DNA of 29,359 nt from DAOTVC01 sp034437215 (GTDB taxonomy: Bacteria > Chloroflexota > Anaerolineae > B4-G1 > SLSP01), in the NCBI GenBank assembly GCA_034437215.1, contig DAOTVC010000074.1:1-29359 (forward strand), in the 5' to 3' direction. The notes beneath the pieces were generated by a model that saw only the letters and a list, made by a program, of their open reading frames with translations, did no database searches and was not told the origin of the DNA. A program made the translations under genes and the position numbers. The stretch's first letter is position 1. Every line of letters begins with the position of its first letter. Below, in pieces: positions 1-8,378 of this stretch.

Positions 1-1
1 G

Positions 2-316
2 GGACCCAGCGGCGACACGGGCAAGGTCTTCCGGATTGCTTCGCCCGAACAAGTGGGCACGGAGATTGCCATGCGCAACAACGAGTTTCAGCCGCGGGAG
101 CTCACCATCGCCCCCGGAACTCGGGTCACCTGGGTCAACGAGGACGCGGTGCTCCACACCGTCACCTCAGGCACCCGCGATGAGCCCACAGGGATGTTCG
201 ATGTAGAGGTCACCACGGGGGAGACCTTCTTCTTCACCTTCGACGAGCCGGGCACCTACGACTACTACTGTAGCATCCATCCGGGTATGGATGGTACCAT
301 CATCGTCGAGGAGTAG
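2..316 (+). CDS. Cupredoxin (plastocyanin-like) domain protein, 5' end missing
   Basis: The reading frame is open from base 2 to the TAG at 314-316, so this is the C-terminal part of a gene that begins before the window. A GTG at 53 exists, but the frame is open upstream of it and the fold would start too late, so I do not take it as the start. The visible part is one blue-copper domain. It has a His in 'VLHTVTSG', then Cys, His and Met in 'YYCSIHPGM' close to the C-terminus, which are the four expected type-1 copper ligands. Such domains carry electrons outside the cytoplasm, often fused or anchored to other modules; the N-terminal part that would show a signal peptide is not visible. A strong hairpin at 407-440 lies downstream and probably ends the transcript. 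Confidence 0.85.
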   Translation, partial: GPSGDTGKVFRIASPEQVGTEIAMRNNEFQPRELTIAPGTRVTWVNEDAVLHTVTSGTRDEPTGMFDVEVTTGETFFFTFDEPGTYDYYCSIHPGMDGTIIVEE

Positions 317-406
317 GGATCGATACCCCCTTCTTCCGCCTTTGATGACTGATCCCGTGAAGGGCTGCAATCTGACGCCAGAGGGACGCTCAGGGGGAGA
401 GGCGTA

Positions 407-440
407 GAGGCGGTTACGCAGTAGTTCGCGTAACCGCCTC
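407..440. terminator. Perfect 13-bp hairpin between convergent genes
   Basis: Bases 407-419 (gaggcggttacgc) are perfectly complementary to 428-440, with an 8-nt loop. It lies between the cupredoxin stop (316, plus strand) and the end of the peptidase remnant (493, minus strand), so it is well placed as a bidirectional terminator. There is no long T-tract, so this is a structural inference. Confidence 0.6.
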
Positions 441-492
441 GTGTCTATGCACCCCACTAGCGTCGAGGGTGTGGTCTTCCGGTCGTCTAACT

Positions 493-1328
493 CTAGGGGT
501 TACTGTAGGAGCCCTTGAGGGTCACACCGGAGTAGCTGGAGTAGCCGCGGACCATCACGTAGTACGTACCCGACTGCGGCGAGCTGAAGGCGCAGGTCTC
601 GTTGTTGCCGCTGCGATAGGGCCGGCAGTCGTAGCTGCTCGTCGTGGGCGGGCTGCCGAACTTGACGTAGAGGTCGGCGTCCCCACTCCCCCCAGAAATC
701 TCGAAGAGGAGGTTGCTGGCTGCAGCGGACACGTTCATGTAGTAGTTCTGCTCACTGCCGGTGCTGCCCTGAGGTTGCTGACCGGCACGCCGTTTTGCAG
801 TTCCGTGGCTCCAGGGGTGGGGGACGGCGTCGGCGTAGGTCCGGTGCTCCCCTCGTAGCTGATATAGTTGGCCGAGTATCCTACTTCGGAGACGCCGTAA
901 CCGATGCGCATGTAGCCGTTCTCGCCCCAGTTCGGCCCCCACGAGTTACGCAGGATCCAGGCCTGATGGACATCGTCCCACCCCACCAGGACGATGGCAT
1001 GGTTCACGCTCGTGCATCCGGGACCGGTGGAGACCCCGCCGCCGTAGTTCTGGAAGGCGGTGTTGACACAGACTGCGGCTGCGACGGGACCGTGACCGTA
1101 GATCGCCTGTTTAATCGCGCTTGTGGCGGGCACGCTGCTGCTGGTGCCCACGTACGCCCAATCACTGATCTCCACCGGCGTACAACCGTTGTGATCACAC
1201 CAGTTGTAAGTGCCAGGCAGAGCGAGGATCTCTGTTGTGTCGAGGGCGCCTTCCTGGAAGATGGGGACTTCGGCAGCTGCAGCGTTTGGATCGTCGAGCG
1301 GAGCATAAGTGCCTCTCCTGAAGAAGGG
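493..1328 (-). pseudogene. Papain-like (C1) cysteine peptidase with C-terminal PPC domain, truncated and frameshifted
   Basis: Read on the minus strand, the frame from 1328 to about 770 encodes the C-terminal half of a C1 papain-fold peptidase. It contains the catalytic His in 'VNHAIVLVGWDD' and the catalytic Asn in 'NSWGPNWGENGY', followed by a Thr/Pro-rich linker ('PTPTPSPTPG'). The sequence then continues in another frame to the TAG at 493-495 as a pre-peptidase C-terminal (PPC) domain ('DADLYVKFGSPP'). The switch falls at about 766-770: one base is missing in a Ser codon of the junction 'VSNL(S)GSTGSEQ'. Upstream there is a stop at 1329-1331 and no sign of the segment with the catalytic Cys or a signal peptide. 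The gene thus lacks its 5' half and carries a frameshift. Active relatives are secreted proteases. The frameshift alone could be a sequencing error, but the missing N-terminal half cannot. Confidence 0.8.
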
Positions 1329-1332
1329 CTAG

Positions 1333-1457
1333 CTAACCACAGAGAGCGCAAAGAACGCAAAGTTGAGATACAGATTATTAACTCACCGAGGCGTAAACCT
1401 TAGAAATATTAAGTTGTCTTTGCGATCTTTACGATCTCTGCGTCCTTTGCGGTTCAT
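1333..1457. repeat. MITE-like dispersed repeat (family A), imperfect inverted arms
   Basis: The left arm at 1333-1364 begins ctaaccacagagagcgc. The right arm at about 1411-1457 reads roughly as its reverse complement and ends ctttgcggttcat. The left arm recurs on the opposite strand at 25755-25786 with 4 mismatches in 32 bases. The element abuts the truncated 5' end of the peptidase remnant and precedes the promoter of the transport operon. Repeats of this look are common between genes in Chloroflexota (recollection, not searched). Confidence 0.6.
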
Positions 1458-1483
1458 CCCCCCTTCTTTCAGGGAAGCCACCT

Positions 1484-1511
1484 TTGAATATATACGTCAA
1501 TCATATATAAT
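1484..1511 (+). promoter_or_regulatory. Sigma-70-type promoter of the Opp-like operon
   Basis: TTGAAT at 1484-1489 and TATAAT at 1506-1511 are separated by 16 bases inside an AT-rich patch in otherwise GC-rich DNA, 70 bases before the first start codon. This is the clearest promoter in the window and it faces the transport operon. Confidence 0.7.
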
Positions 1512-1580
1512 AAAAGATGGATGTCCTTCCACAGCCTGCTTCCTGATGCTCTGGGAGAGGATCACATGAAAGGAGATAGG

Positions 1581-3110
1581 ATGCTGATGTTGAAATCACG
1601 TAAGCCACACAAACTGTTTTTCGCGCCCCTCTTTCTGTTGGCGCTCGTACTGCTGCTCGGGGGATGCAGCTCTGCTGAGGACGAGTCAGAAGGGGTGTTG
1701 CGGGTGACCGCTTTCCCCATTGCCCAGACCGACCCTGCTTACATCTCCTCGGATGCCGAGGTGCTCATCGCCAACCACATCTACGACTACCTCGTCGACG
1801 TCGACGCGAACAACGACATCGTGCCGCGGCTGGCGACGGAGTGGACCCGCAGCGACGACGGTCTCGCCTACACCTTCAACCTGGCCGAGGGGGTCACCTT
1901 CCACGACGGCAGCCCCTTGACCGCTGAAGACGTCGTCTGGACCTTCGAGCGTCTGCGCAACACGGAGGGTCTGCCCACCGTCGATCTCTACGGGAACATC
2001 ACCGACATCGAGGCGACGGGGGAGTTGGAGGTGACCTTCACCCTCTCCGAGACCAACCCCTTCTTCCTCTACGACCTCAGTGACAACCATGCCCTCATCC
2101 TCAAGGAGGGGACAGAGGATGCCGACCAGAACTTCAACGGCACCGGTCCCTTCGTCGTCACCGACTACCAGCCGGAGGACCGGCTCGTCATGGAGGCCAA
2201 CGAGACCTACTTCGTCGAGGGACAGCCCTACCTCGACGGGTTGGAGATCATCTTCTTCAACGACCAGTCCGCGGCTGCCGACGCCGTGCGCGGTGGGCAG
2301 GTGGATCTGACCATGGACCTCTCCACCTCCCTCTACGAGAGCCTGCGGGGGACGGAGGGGCTGAACGCCTACGACATCGCCACGAACCAGTTCGCCCTCG
2401 TGCGCCTGCGCGCCGACCGGGAGCCGGGGGACAACCCACAGGTACAGGAGGCGCTCAAGATGGCGACCGACCGGGAGGCCATCTTCCAGCTCGTCCAGCA
2501 GGGCTACGGTGCCGTGGGGCGCGACACCCCTATCGGCCCCGTCTACGATACCTACTACACCGAGGAGATCCCCATCCCCGAACGGGACCCCGAGGCCGCC
2601 CGGGACCTGCTCGCCGAAGCGGGCTATCCCGACGGATTGGAGCTGGATCTGCACGTCCTCAACACCCTCAACTTTCCCGATCTGGCCGTCGTGCTCAAGG
2701 AGCAGTGGGCCGAGGCGGGCATCGACGCGAACGTGATCACCGATCCCGAGAGTGTCTACTACGGGGAGGGCCTCTGGCTCGAGGTCAATCTGGGTATCAC
2801 CGGCTGGGGCCATCGGCCCTATCCCCAGTTCTATGTCGACGTGATGCTCACCTGCGGCGCCAAGTGGAACGAGGCCCGTTTCTGTGATGAGGAATTTGAC
2901 CGCTACGCCGAGATCGCCGGCAGCAGCCTCGATGAGGAGGAGCGGGTCGACGCCTACCAGCAGATGCAGCGCATCCTCATCGAGCGCGGCCCCTTTATCG
3001 TCCCCTACTTCTTCGCGGAGTATGGCGTCATCAGTGACGACTACGAGGGTTTCGATCTGAAGCCCTTCTCCGGGCGGTCTGACTTCCGCACCGTCCGCTT
3101 GGCCGAGTAG
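1581..3110 (+). CDS. ABC transporter substrate-binding lipoprotein, family 5 (Opp/Dpp type)
   Basis: This is a 509-residue extracytoplasmic binding protein. The ATG at 1581 is chosen because AAAGGAG (1569-1575) sits 5 bases upstream; ATG codons at 1566 and further upstream are in frame but less well placed. It has a lysine/arginine-rich N-region, a hydrophobic stretch and a lipobox 'LLGGC' with the lipid-modified Cys at about residue 29. The mature part has the SBP_bac_5 layout: 'LATEWTRSDDGLAYTFNL', 'GVTFHDGSPLTAEDVVWTFE' and, later, 'VQEALKMATDREAI' and 'DPEAARDLLAEAGYPDG'. Family members bind peptides, but also nickel, oligosaccharides such as cellobiose and xylo-oligomers, and other solutes. 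It is the first gene of an operon that also contains a glycoside hydrolase-like enzyme, which favours an oligosaccharide ligand (inference). Confidence 0.9.
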   Translation: MLMLKSRKPHKLFFAPLFLLALVLLLGGCSSAEDESEGVLRVTAFPIAQTDPAYISSDAEVLIANHIYDYLVDVDANNDIVPRLATEWTRSDDGLAYTFNLAEGVTFHDGSPLTAEDVVWTFERLRNTEGLPTVDLYGNITDIEATGELEVTFTLSETNPFFLYDLSDNHALILKEGTEDADQNFNGTGPFVVTDYQPEDRLVMEANETYFVEGQPYLDGLEIIFFNDQSAAADAVRGGQVDLTMDLSTSLYESLRGTEGLNAYDIATNQFALVRLRADREPGDNPQVQEALKMATDREAIFQLVQQGYGAVGRDTPIGPVYDTYYTEEIPIPERDPEAARDLLAEAGYPDGLELDLHVLNTLNFPDLAVVLKEQWAEAGIDANVITDPESVYYGEGLWLEVNLGITGWGHRPYPQFYVDVMLTCGAKWNEARFCDEEFDRYAEIAGSSLDEEERVDAYQQMQRILIERGPFIVPYFFAEYGVISDDYEGFDLKPFSGRSDFRTVRLAE

Positions 3111-3116
3111 TCCGCT

Positions 3117-3995
3117 ATGGCTAAACGGGCAGAGGGCGTAGAGGTTCGGGCCCTACGCTTCAGGGACGTCCTGAGGGAGGTCTACAGCCGTCCCTCCTCC
3201 GCCATCGGGGCCGCCATCTTTGTCCTCTTTCTCCTGGTGGCCCTGATCGGTCCCCTCATCGCCCCCTACGGGGTCAATGAGCAAATTGCTGCGGACGCCC
3301 GCCAGCCTCCTTCTCTCGATCATCCCTTCGGTACCGATAACCTGGGGCGGGACGTCTTCAGCCGCGTCCTGCTGGGCGCCCGGGACGTGCTGACCCTGGC
3401 GGGTGCGGGGACGCTCCTCGCCGTCCTACTGGGCACCACCGTGGGGCTCATCACCGGTTACGAGGGCGGGTGGCTTGACGAAGTGCTCATGCGCTTCTTC
3501 GACAGCCTACTGGCCTTGCCGGCGCTGCTGCTGGCCCTGCTCTTGCTGGGCTCCCTCGGCCCCTCGCGGAACAGCGTGCTCATCGTCATCGTCGTGGTCT
3601 ACACGCCCATCGTGGCGCGCGTGGTGCGCAGCGTCGTCCTCTCCGTCAAGACGAAGGGCTTCGTCGAGGCGGCGCGGGTGCAGGGGGAGTCCTTCGTTTA
3701 CCTCCTCTTCCGCGAGATCCTGCCCTCGACGCTGCCCGCGCTGGCGGTCGAGGCGGCCCTGCGCTTCTCCTACGCCATCTTCCTCGTCGCCTCGCTGGGC
3801 TTCCTGGGCGTCGGCGTGCAGCCGCCCAACCCCGACTGGGGCCTGATGGTGCAGGAGGCGCGCACCGGCGTCACCCAGACTCCCTGGGCTCTCTATTTCC
3901 CGGCGGGAGCCATTGCCCTCGTCGTCATCGGGATCAACTTGCTGGCAGACACCCTCAAGCAGATCCTCCAGGTCCCCTCCCAGATCGAGCGATGA
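3117..3995 (+). CDS. ABC transporter permease, DppC/OppC type
   Basis: This is a 292-residue inner-membrane permease starting 6 bases after the binding-protein stop. The N-terminal OppC_N segment is visible (one hydrophobic helix, 'FVLFLLVALIGPLIAPYG', then 'HPFGTDNLGRDVFSRVLLGA'). The transport core follows with several hydrophobic helices and the EAA loop ('EAARVQGESFVYLLFREIL') that docks onto the ATPase. The C-terminal 'LGFLGVGVQPPNPDWGLMV' is typical of DppC. It would pair with the DppB-like permease at 7409-8356. Its TGA (3993-3995) overlaps the ATG of the next gene, indicating translational coupling. The substrate cannot be read from the permease itself. Confidence 0.93.
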   Translation: MAKRAEGVEVRALRFRDVLREVYSRPSSAIGAAIFVLFLLVALIGPLIAPYGVNEQIAADARQPPSLDHPFGTDNLGRDVFSRVLLGARDVLTLAGAGTLLAVLLGTTVGLITGYEGGWLDEVLMRFFDSLLALPALLLALLLLGSLGPSRNSVLIVIVVVYTPIVARVVRSVVLSVKTKGFVEAARVQGESFVYLLFREILPSTLPALAVEAALRFSYAIFLVASLGFLGVGVQPPNPDWGLMVQEARTGVTQTPWALYFPAGAIALVVIGINLLADTLKQILQVPSQIER

Positions 3996-5299
3996 CGAGC
4001 GACGCAGCAGAACTTCCCGGGCGGCTGGATAAGCTTCAGCGCAACACCTTGGGCTACTTTCTCCACGAGACCAACAGGACCAACGGTATGGTACGCGACA
4101 CGATACGGCAAGGCTCCCATGCGAGCATCACGGCTATCGGCCTGGCCCTGGCTTGCTACGCGGTGGGCGTCGAGCGAGGCTGCATCTCTCGCGAAGAGGC
4201 GGCGGAGCGTACTCTCACCACGCTGCGTTTCTTTGAGGGGAGCGAGCAGAGCCGGGCGCCCGATGCCACCGGCTACCGGGGCTTCTACTACCACTTCCTC
4301 GATATGGAGACCGGGCGCCGGGCCAGGAGCTCGGAGCTCTCCACCATCGATACGACCTTCCTGATCGGCGGTGCGTTGGCTGCTGGGGCCTACTTCGGTG
4401 AGGAGACGCCCCAGGAGCGGGAGATCCGCGCCCTCGCCGAGACTCTCTATCATCGTGTGGATTGGGCCTGGGCCCTCAACGAAGGCCAGGCCGTCTCCCA
4501 CGGATGGAAGCCCGAGCGCGGCTTTCTGCGCTACCGCTGGACGGGTTACAACGAGGCACTGCTCCTCTACGCCCTGGGGCTGGGCTCGCCCACCCACCCC
4601 CTCCCCGAGGAGAGCTACGAGGCCTGGCTGAGCACCTACCGCTGGAAGAAACTCTACGGCTACGAGTTCATCTACGGCGGCCCCCTCTTCGTGCACCAGC
4701 TCTCCCACGTCTGGATCGACTTCCGGGAGCTGCAGGATGCCTACGTGAGAGGGAAGGGCCTCGACTACTTCGAGAACAGTCGGCGGGCGACCTACGTGCA
4801 GCGGGAGTACGCCAGACGCAACCCCCGCGGCTTCAAGGGGTACGGGAGGAACGCCTGGGGGATCACGGCGAGCGACGGGCCGGGCCGGATGGTACGCTGC
4901 GTCGACGGCGTCCGGCGCCGCTTCTACGCCTACATCGCCCGGGGCGTCCCCTACGGTCCCGACGACGGCACCCTCTCCCCCTGGGCGACGGTCGCTGCGC
5001 TCCCCTTCGCGCCGGAGATCGTCCTGCCCGCGCTGGAGCACTTCAACGCAGTCTATCCGGAGATGACCAACATCTACGGCTTCAAGTGCAGCTTCAACCC
5101 GACCTTTCCCGCCGGGGAGTCGGGTGACGAGACGTGGATCTCCCAGGGCTACTACGGACTGGATCAGGGCCCCATCGTCCTGATGATCGAGAACTATCGC
5201 AACGAGTTCCTGTGGAGGTTGATGATGCGCTGTCCCTATCTGGTGCGAGGGCTGCGCCGGGCCGGTTTCAAGGGTGGATGGTTGGAAGGAGCAGCATGA
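3992..5299 (+). CDS. GH144/PF10091 glucoamylase-like enzyme, cytoplasmic
   Basis: The protein has 435 residues and no signal peptide. From about residue 215 to the end it shows the conserved blocks of the 'putative glucoamylase' family PF10091: 'GGPLFVHQLSHVWIDFRE', 'DYFENSRRATYVQREYA', 'GFKGYGRNAWGITASDGP', 'DDGTLSPWATVAALPFAPE', 'SQGYYGLDQGPIVLMIENY' and 'LMMRCPYLVRGLRRAGF'. The N-terminal half is helical, as expected for an (alpha/alpha)6 barrel. Characterised members of this family (CAZy GH144) are beta-1,2-glucan-degrading enzymes, many of them exported; this one appears cytoplasmic. It sits inside a Dpp/Opp-type transport operon, overlapping its neighbours by 4 bases on both sides (ATGA at 3992 and at 5296). 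The simple reading is that it acts on an oligosaccharide brought in by the transporter. The exact linkage cleaved is unknown. Confidence 0.85.
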   Translation: MTSDAAELPGRLDKLQRNTLGYFLHETNRTNGMVRDTIRQGSHASITAIGLALACYAVGVERGCISREEAAERTLTTLRFFEGSEQSRAPDATGYRGFYYHFLDMETGRRARSSELSTIDTTFLIGGALAAGAYFGEETPQEREIRALAETLYHRVDWAWALNEGQAVSHGWKPERGFLRYRWTGYNEALLLYALGLGSPTHPLPEESYEAWLSTYRWKKLYGYEFIYGGPLFVHQLSHVWIDFRELQDAYVRGKGLDYFENSRRATYVQREYARRNPRGFKGYGRNAWGITASDGPGRMVRCVDGVRRRFYAYIARGVPYGPDDGTLSPWATVAALPFAPEIVLPALEHFNAVYPEMTNIYGFKCSFNPTFPAGESGDETWISQGYYGLDQGPIVLMIENYRNEFLWRLMMRCPYLVRGLRRAGFKGGWLEGAA

Positions 5300-7404
5300 A
5301 CGACGTGGAACAGAACGGTAGCCCTGTGCTAGAGATCGTGGACCTGACGGTGGGCTATCGCCAGAGGGAGCGGTGGCTGCGCGCCGTGCGCAACGTCTCG
5401 CTGGCCATTTCTCCCGGAGAGACCTGTGGCCTCGTCGGAGAGAGCGGCTCGGGGAAGACGACGCTGGGGCTGGCAATCATGCGCTATCTACCCGAGGAGG
5501 GCGTGGTCTGTGGGGGAGCTATACGCTTCAACGGTCGAAACCTGTTGGAGATGAAGACCTCCGAGATCCGCGGTATCTGGGGGGCGGAGATCGGGTTCGT
5601 GCCCCAGGACCCCCTCTCCTCCCTCAATCCTTCTCTGAAGGTGGGGGAGCAGGTCGACGAGGTCCTCGAGCGTCACCTGGATCTGAGCGGCAAGGAGGCC
5701 CGGCAGCGCACGCTGGAGCTCTTCGAGATGGTCCAGCTGGGCGATCCCGAGCAGGTCGCCGGGCGCTACCCCCACCAGATCAGCGGGGGGATGCTCCAGC
5801 GGGTGCTGATCGCCATGGCCCTCAGCACCGAGCCGCAGCTCCTCATTCTCGACGAGCCCACGACCAGCCTCGACGTCACTACCCAGGCCAACGTGCTCGA
5901 CCTGCTGCGCGAGCTCATCCAGGGGCGCCAAACGGCGGTCCTCTACATCAGCCACAACCTGGGGGTGGTGGCCCAGATCTCCGACCGGGTGGCAGTGCTC
6001 TACGCCAGCGAGCTCGTGGAGGACGCGCCGACCCTGGCCCTCTACCGGCAGCCCCTGCACCCCTATACCCAGGGGCTCCTGGACAGCGTGCCCCAGTTGG
6101 GAGAGACCAAGCGGGAGGTGGGGCTCCGACCCATCGAGGGGCGCATCCCGCCTCTCGACGACCTCCCCTCGGGCTGCATCTTCCGTCCTCGTTGCCCCCT
6201 CGCCGTCGAAGTCTGCGAGCAGCACCCGCCCCTCTACGACGCGGGCGAGCGGCGGCGTTCCCGCTGCCATCGCTTCGCCGAGATCAAGGCGGGCGTGGTC
6301 AGCGCGCACCGTCCGCCGTTAGAGATCGCGGCGGAGCCCCTGCCCGAGGAGCAGGCAGCGCCGGTGCTGGACATGCAGGACGTGCAGGTCTTCTTCTCGG
6401 AGAACCGCTCGATCTTCGACCTCCTGCTCAGGAGAGAGGTGTCACAGGTCAAGGCCGTGAACGGCATCTCCCTTACGGTTCTCCAGGGGCGGACCCTGGG
6501 ACTGGTGGGTGAGAGCGGGAGCGGGAAGACGACCCTGGCGCGGGCCATCGTCGGCCTGGTGGAGCGGGACGGCGGTAGCATGGAGCTCCTCGACGTGCCC
6601 CTTGTCCCTCGCCTCCAGGAGCGCGATCAGGAGGTGAAGCAGAGGTTGCAGATTGTCTTCCAGAACCCCGAAGAGGCCCTCAATCCCTACATGAGCGTGC
6701 GGGAGACGCTGCGCCGCCCCGTCCGCCACCTCTTGGGCCGGTCGCAGAAGGCGGCGGCGGAGCGGGTGCTAGAGCTCCTGCAGGACGTCCATCTCGCCCC
6801 GGACTACGCCCAGCGCCTGCCGGGCCAGATGAGCGGCGGTGAGAAGCAGCGGGTGGCGGTGGCCCGGGCCTTCGCTCCCCACCCCGAACTGCTCGTCGCC
6901 GACGAGCCGGTCACCTCCCTCGACGTCTCCGTGCAGGCCTCCATCATCAACCTGCTGCACGAGCTGCAGGCCGAGCACGGGATCAGCATCCTCTTCATCT
7001 CCCACGACCTGACGGTAGTGGGCTACCTCGCCGACTACATCGCCGTGATCTACCTGGGGCAGTTGATGGAATCGGGGCCTACCGCGGCCATCTTCGCACC
7101 ACCCTACCATCCTTACACCGAGGCCCTTCTCTCGGCGGTGCCCCTTATCGATCCGGAGGGGCAACAGGAGCAGATCCGGCTGGAGGGGGAGATCCCCAGC
7201 CCCTCGGAGGCGTTGACGGGCTGTCCCTTCCACACCCGCTGTCACCGCTTCCTGGGCGACATCTGCGTGGAGGAGGTGCCCCCCTGGCGGGTGGAGGAGG
7301 AGACGGGGGAGCAGATCTTCTGTCACATCCCTCTGGACGCGCTGCGCGAGAAGCAGCGCCGCCCCTTCAAGTTCCGCGAAAACCACGAGAGCGACGAGGA
7401 GTGA
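5296..7404 (+). CDS. Fused OppD-OppF type ABC transporter ATPase
   Basis: This is a 702-residue protein with two complete nucleotide-binding domains. The frame is open further upstream, but the ATG at 5296 is chosen because it overlaps the previous stop (ATGA) and follows GGAAGGAG. Domain 1 spans about residues 10-335 and domain 2 about 355-700. Each has a Walker A ('GESGSGKTT'), a signature ('ISGGMLQRV' and 'MSGGEKQRVAV') and a Walker B ('LLILDEPTTSLD' and 'LLVADEPVTSLD'). Each domain ends in the Opp-type C-terminal extension with cysteines ('GCIFRPRCP...C...C' and 'GCPFHTRCH...C...C'). In some OppD/DppD proteins these residues hold an iron-sulfur cluster. Most systems use two separate ATPases; the fusion gives a fixed heterodimer. 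It powers the two permeases encoded at 3117 and 7409. Confidence 0.95.
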   Translation: MNDVEQNGSPVLEIVDLTVGYRQRERWLRAVRNVSLAISPGETCGLVGESGSGKTTLGLAIMRYLPEEGVVCGGAIRFNGRNLLEMKTSEIRGIWGAEIGFVPQDPLSSLNPSLKVGEQVDEVLERHLDLSGKEARQRTLELFEMVQLGDPEQVAGRYPHQISGGMLQRVLIAMALSTEPQLLILDEPTTSLDVTTQANVLDLLRELIQGRQTAVLYISHNLGVVAQISDRVAVLYASELVEDAPTLALYRQPLHPYTQGLLDSVPQLGETKREVGLRPIEGRIPPLDDLPSGCIFRPRCPLAVEVCEQHPPLYDAGERRRSRCHRFAEIKAGVVSAHRPPLEIAAEPLPEEQAAPVLDMQDVQVFFSENRSIFDLLLRREVSQVKAVNGISLTVLQGRTLGLVGESGSGKTTLARAIVGLVERDGGSMELLDVPLVPRLQERDQEVKQRLQIVFQNPEEALNPYMSVRETLRRPVRHLLGRSQKAAAERVLELLQDVHLAPDYAQRLPGQMSGGEKQRVAVARAFAPHPELLVADEPVTSLDVSVQASIINLLHELQAEHGISILFISHDLTVVGYLADYIAVIYLGQLMESGPTAAIFAPPYHPYTEALLSAVPLIDPEGQQEQIRLEGEIPSPSEALTGCPFHTRCHRFLGDICVEEVPPWRVEEETGEQIFCHIPLDALREKQRRPFKFRENHESDEE

Positions 7405-7408
7405 TGCC

Positions 7409-8356
7409 GTGTTCCTTTACATCCTGAGACGTCTGGCTTTCCTGCTGTTGACGGTGATCATCACCTCGCTCATCATCTTCCTGGTGACCCAGGCGCTGCC
7501 CGGGGACGTCGCCCGCATCCTCCTGGGGCGGGAGGCGGGGGAGGAGGCGCTGCGAGAGCTGCGGGAGGAGCTCGGGTTGAACGAGCCGCTGACGGTACAG
7601 TACTTTACCTGGCTGCGCAACTTCGTCACCGGTGACTGGGGGCGCTCCTTCAGCACCCAATCGGAGGTCCGGACCCTCGTCGTGCGGCGGCTGCGCAACT
7701 CGCTGACGCTGGCAGCGATGACGCTCGTGGTCGCCGTCCCCTTGGCGGTGGCCCTCGGTATCGTCGCCGGTCTGCAGGAGGGCTCGCTGCTGGACAACGT
7801 GATCAGCATCTCGGCGCTCTCCGTGGTGGGGCTGCCGGAGTTCGTCACCGGACTGATCCTCATCCAGATCTTCGCCTTCGGGCTGAAGGTCCTACCCGCC
7901 AACTCCTCCATTCGACCCAACGCCGGCTTCTTCGAAGCGCTCCCCATGCTCATCCTGCCGGCGCTCACCGCCACCCTGGTGCTCCTGGCCTACGTCGCCC
8001 GCCTCACCCGTGCCGGGGTGATCGAGGAGCTGGAGAAGCCCTACGTCCGCACGGCGGAGCTCAAAGGGCTCCCCTACCGCACCGTCATCTTCAAGCACGT
8101 CCTGCGGAACGCGCTTCTCCCCACCATCACCGTGATTGCCATCAGCTTCGGCTGGCTCATCAGCGGGCTGGTGGTGGTGGAGAACGTCTTCAACTACCCG
8201 GGCCTGGGACGCCTGTTGGTCTTCGCCATCGACCGGCGAGACCTGCCGGTGATCCAGGCGGTGACGATGCTGACGGTCGTGGCCTTTGCGGGCGCCAACC
8301 TCGTCGCGGACCTGCTCTACGCGGCGCTCAATCCCCGGATCAGGCTGGGGAAGTAA
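7409..8356 (+). CDS. ABC transporter permease, DppB/OppB type
   Basis: This 315-residue inner-membrane protein is the second permease of the operon. The GTG at 7409 is preceded by GAGGAG overlapping the end of the ATPase gene, 4 bases after its stop. The N-terminus 'ILRRLAFLLLTVIITSLIIF' with 'LPGDVARILLG' is the hallmark first helix of DppB. It is followed by the periplasmic segment ('LGLNEPLTVQYFTWLRNFVT'), five more hydrophobic stretches and the EAA loop ('YVRTAELKGLPYRTVIFKHV'). The C-terminal 'VVENVFNYPGLGRLLVFAI' is also typical. With the DppC-like subunit it forms the channel. No further plus-strand gene follows before the convergent amidohydrolase. Confidence 0.94.
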   Translation: MFLYILRRLAFLLLTVIITSLIIFLVTQALPGDVARILLGREAGEEALRELREELGLNEPLTVQYFTWLRNFVTGDWGRSFSTQSEVRTLVVRRLRNSLTLAAMTLVVAVPLAVALGIVAGLQEGSLLDNVISISALSVVGLPEFVTGLILIQIFAFGLKVLPANSSIRPNAGFFEALPMLILPALTATLVLLAYVARLTRAGVIEELEKPYVRTAELKGLPYRTVIFKHVLRNALLPTITVIAISFGWLISGLVVVENVFNYPGLGRLLVFAIDRRDLPVIQAVTMLTVVAFAGANLVADLLYAALNPRIRLGK

Positions 8357-8378
8357 TCTCCTCAGAGAGCGGCTGAGT

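Noticed and set aside
469..1403. Long plus-strand open frames over the peptidase remnant
   Set aside because: They are antisense to clear peptidase and PPC motifs and show no recognisable domain.
5134..5295. Upstream extension of the fused ATPase
   Set aside because: It overlaps the conserved C-terminus of the glucoamylase-like protein in another frame, and the ATG at 5296 has a ribosome-binding site and a coupled ATGA overlap.
8357..8378. Weak ctcag/ctgag hairpin between the convergent permease and deaminase genes
   Set aside because: Only 5 base pairs, with no T-tract; too weak to call a terminator.
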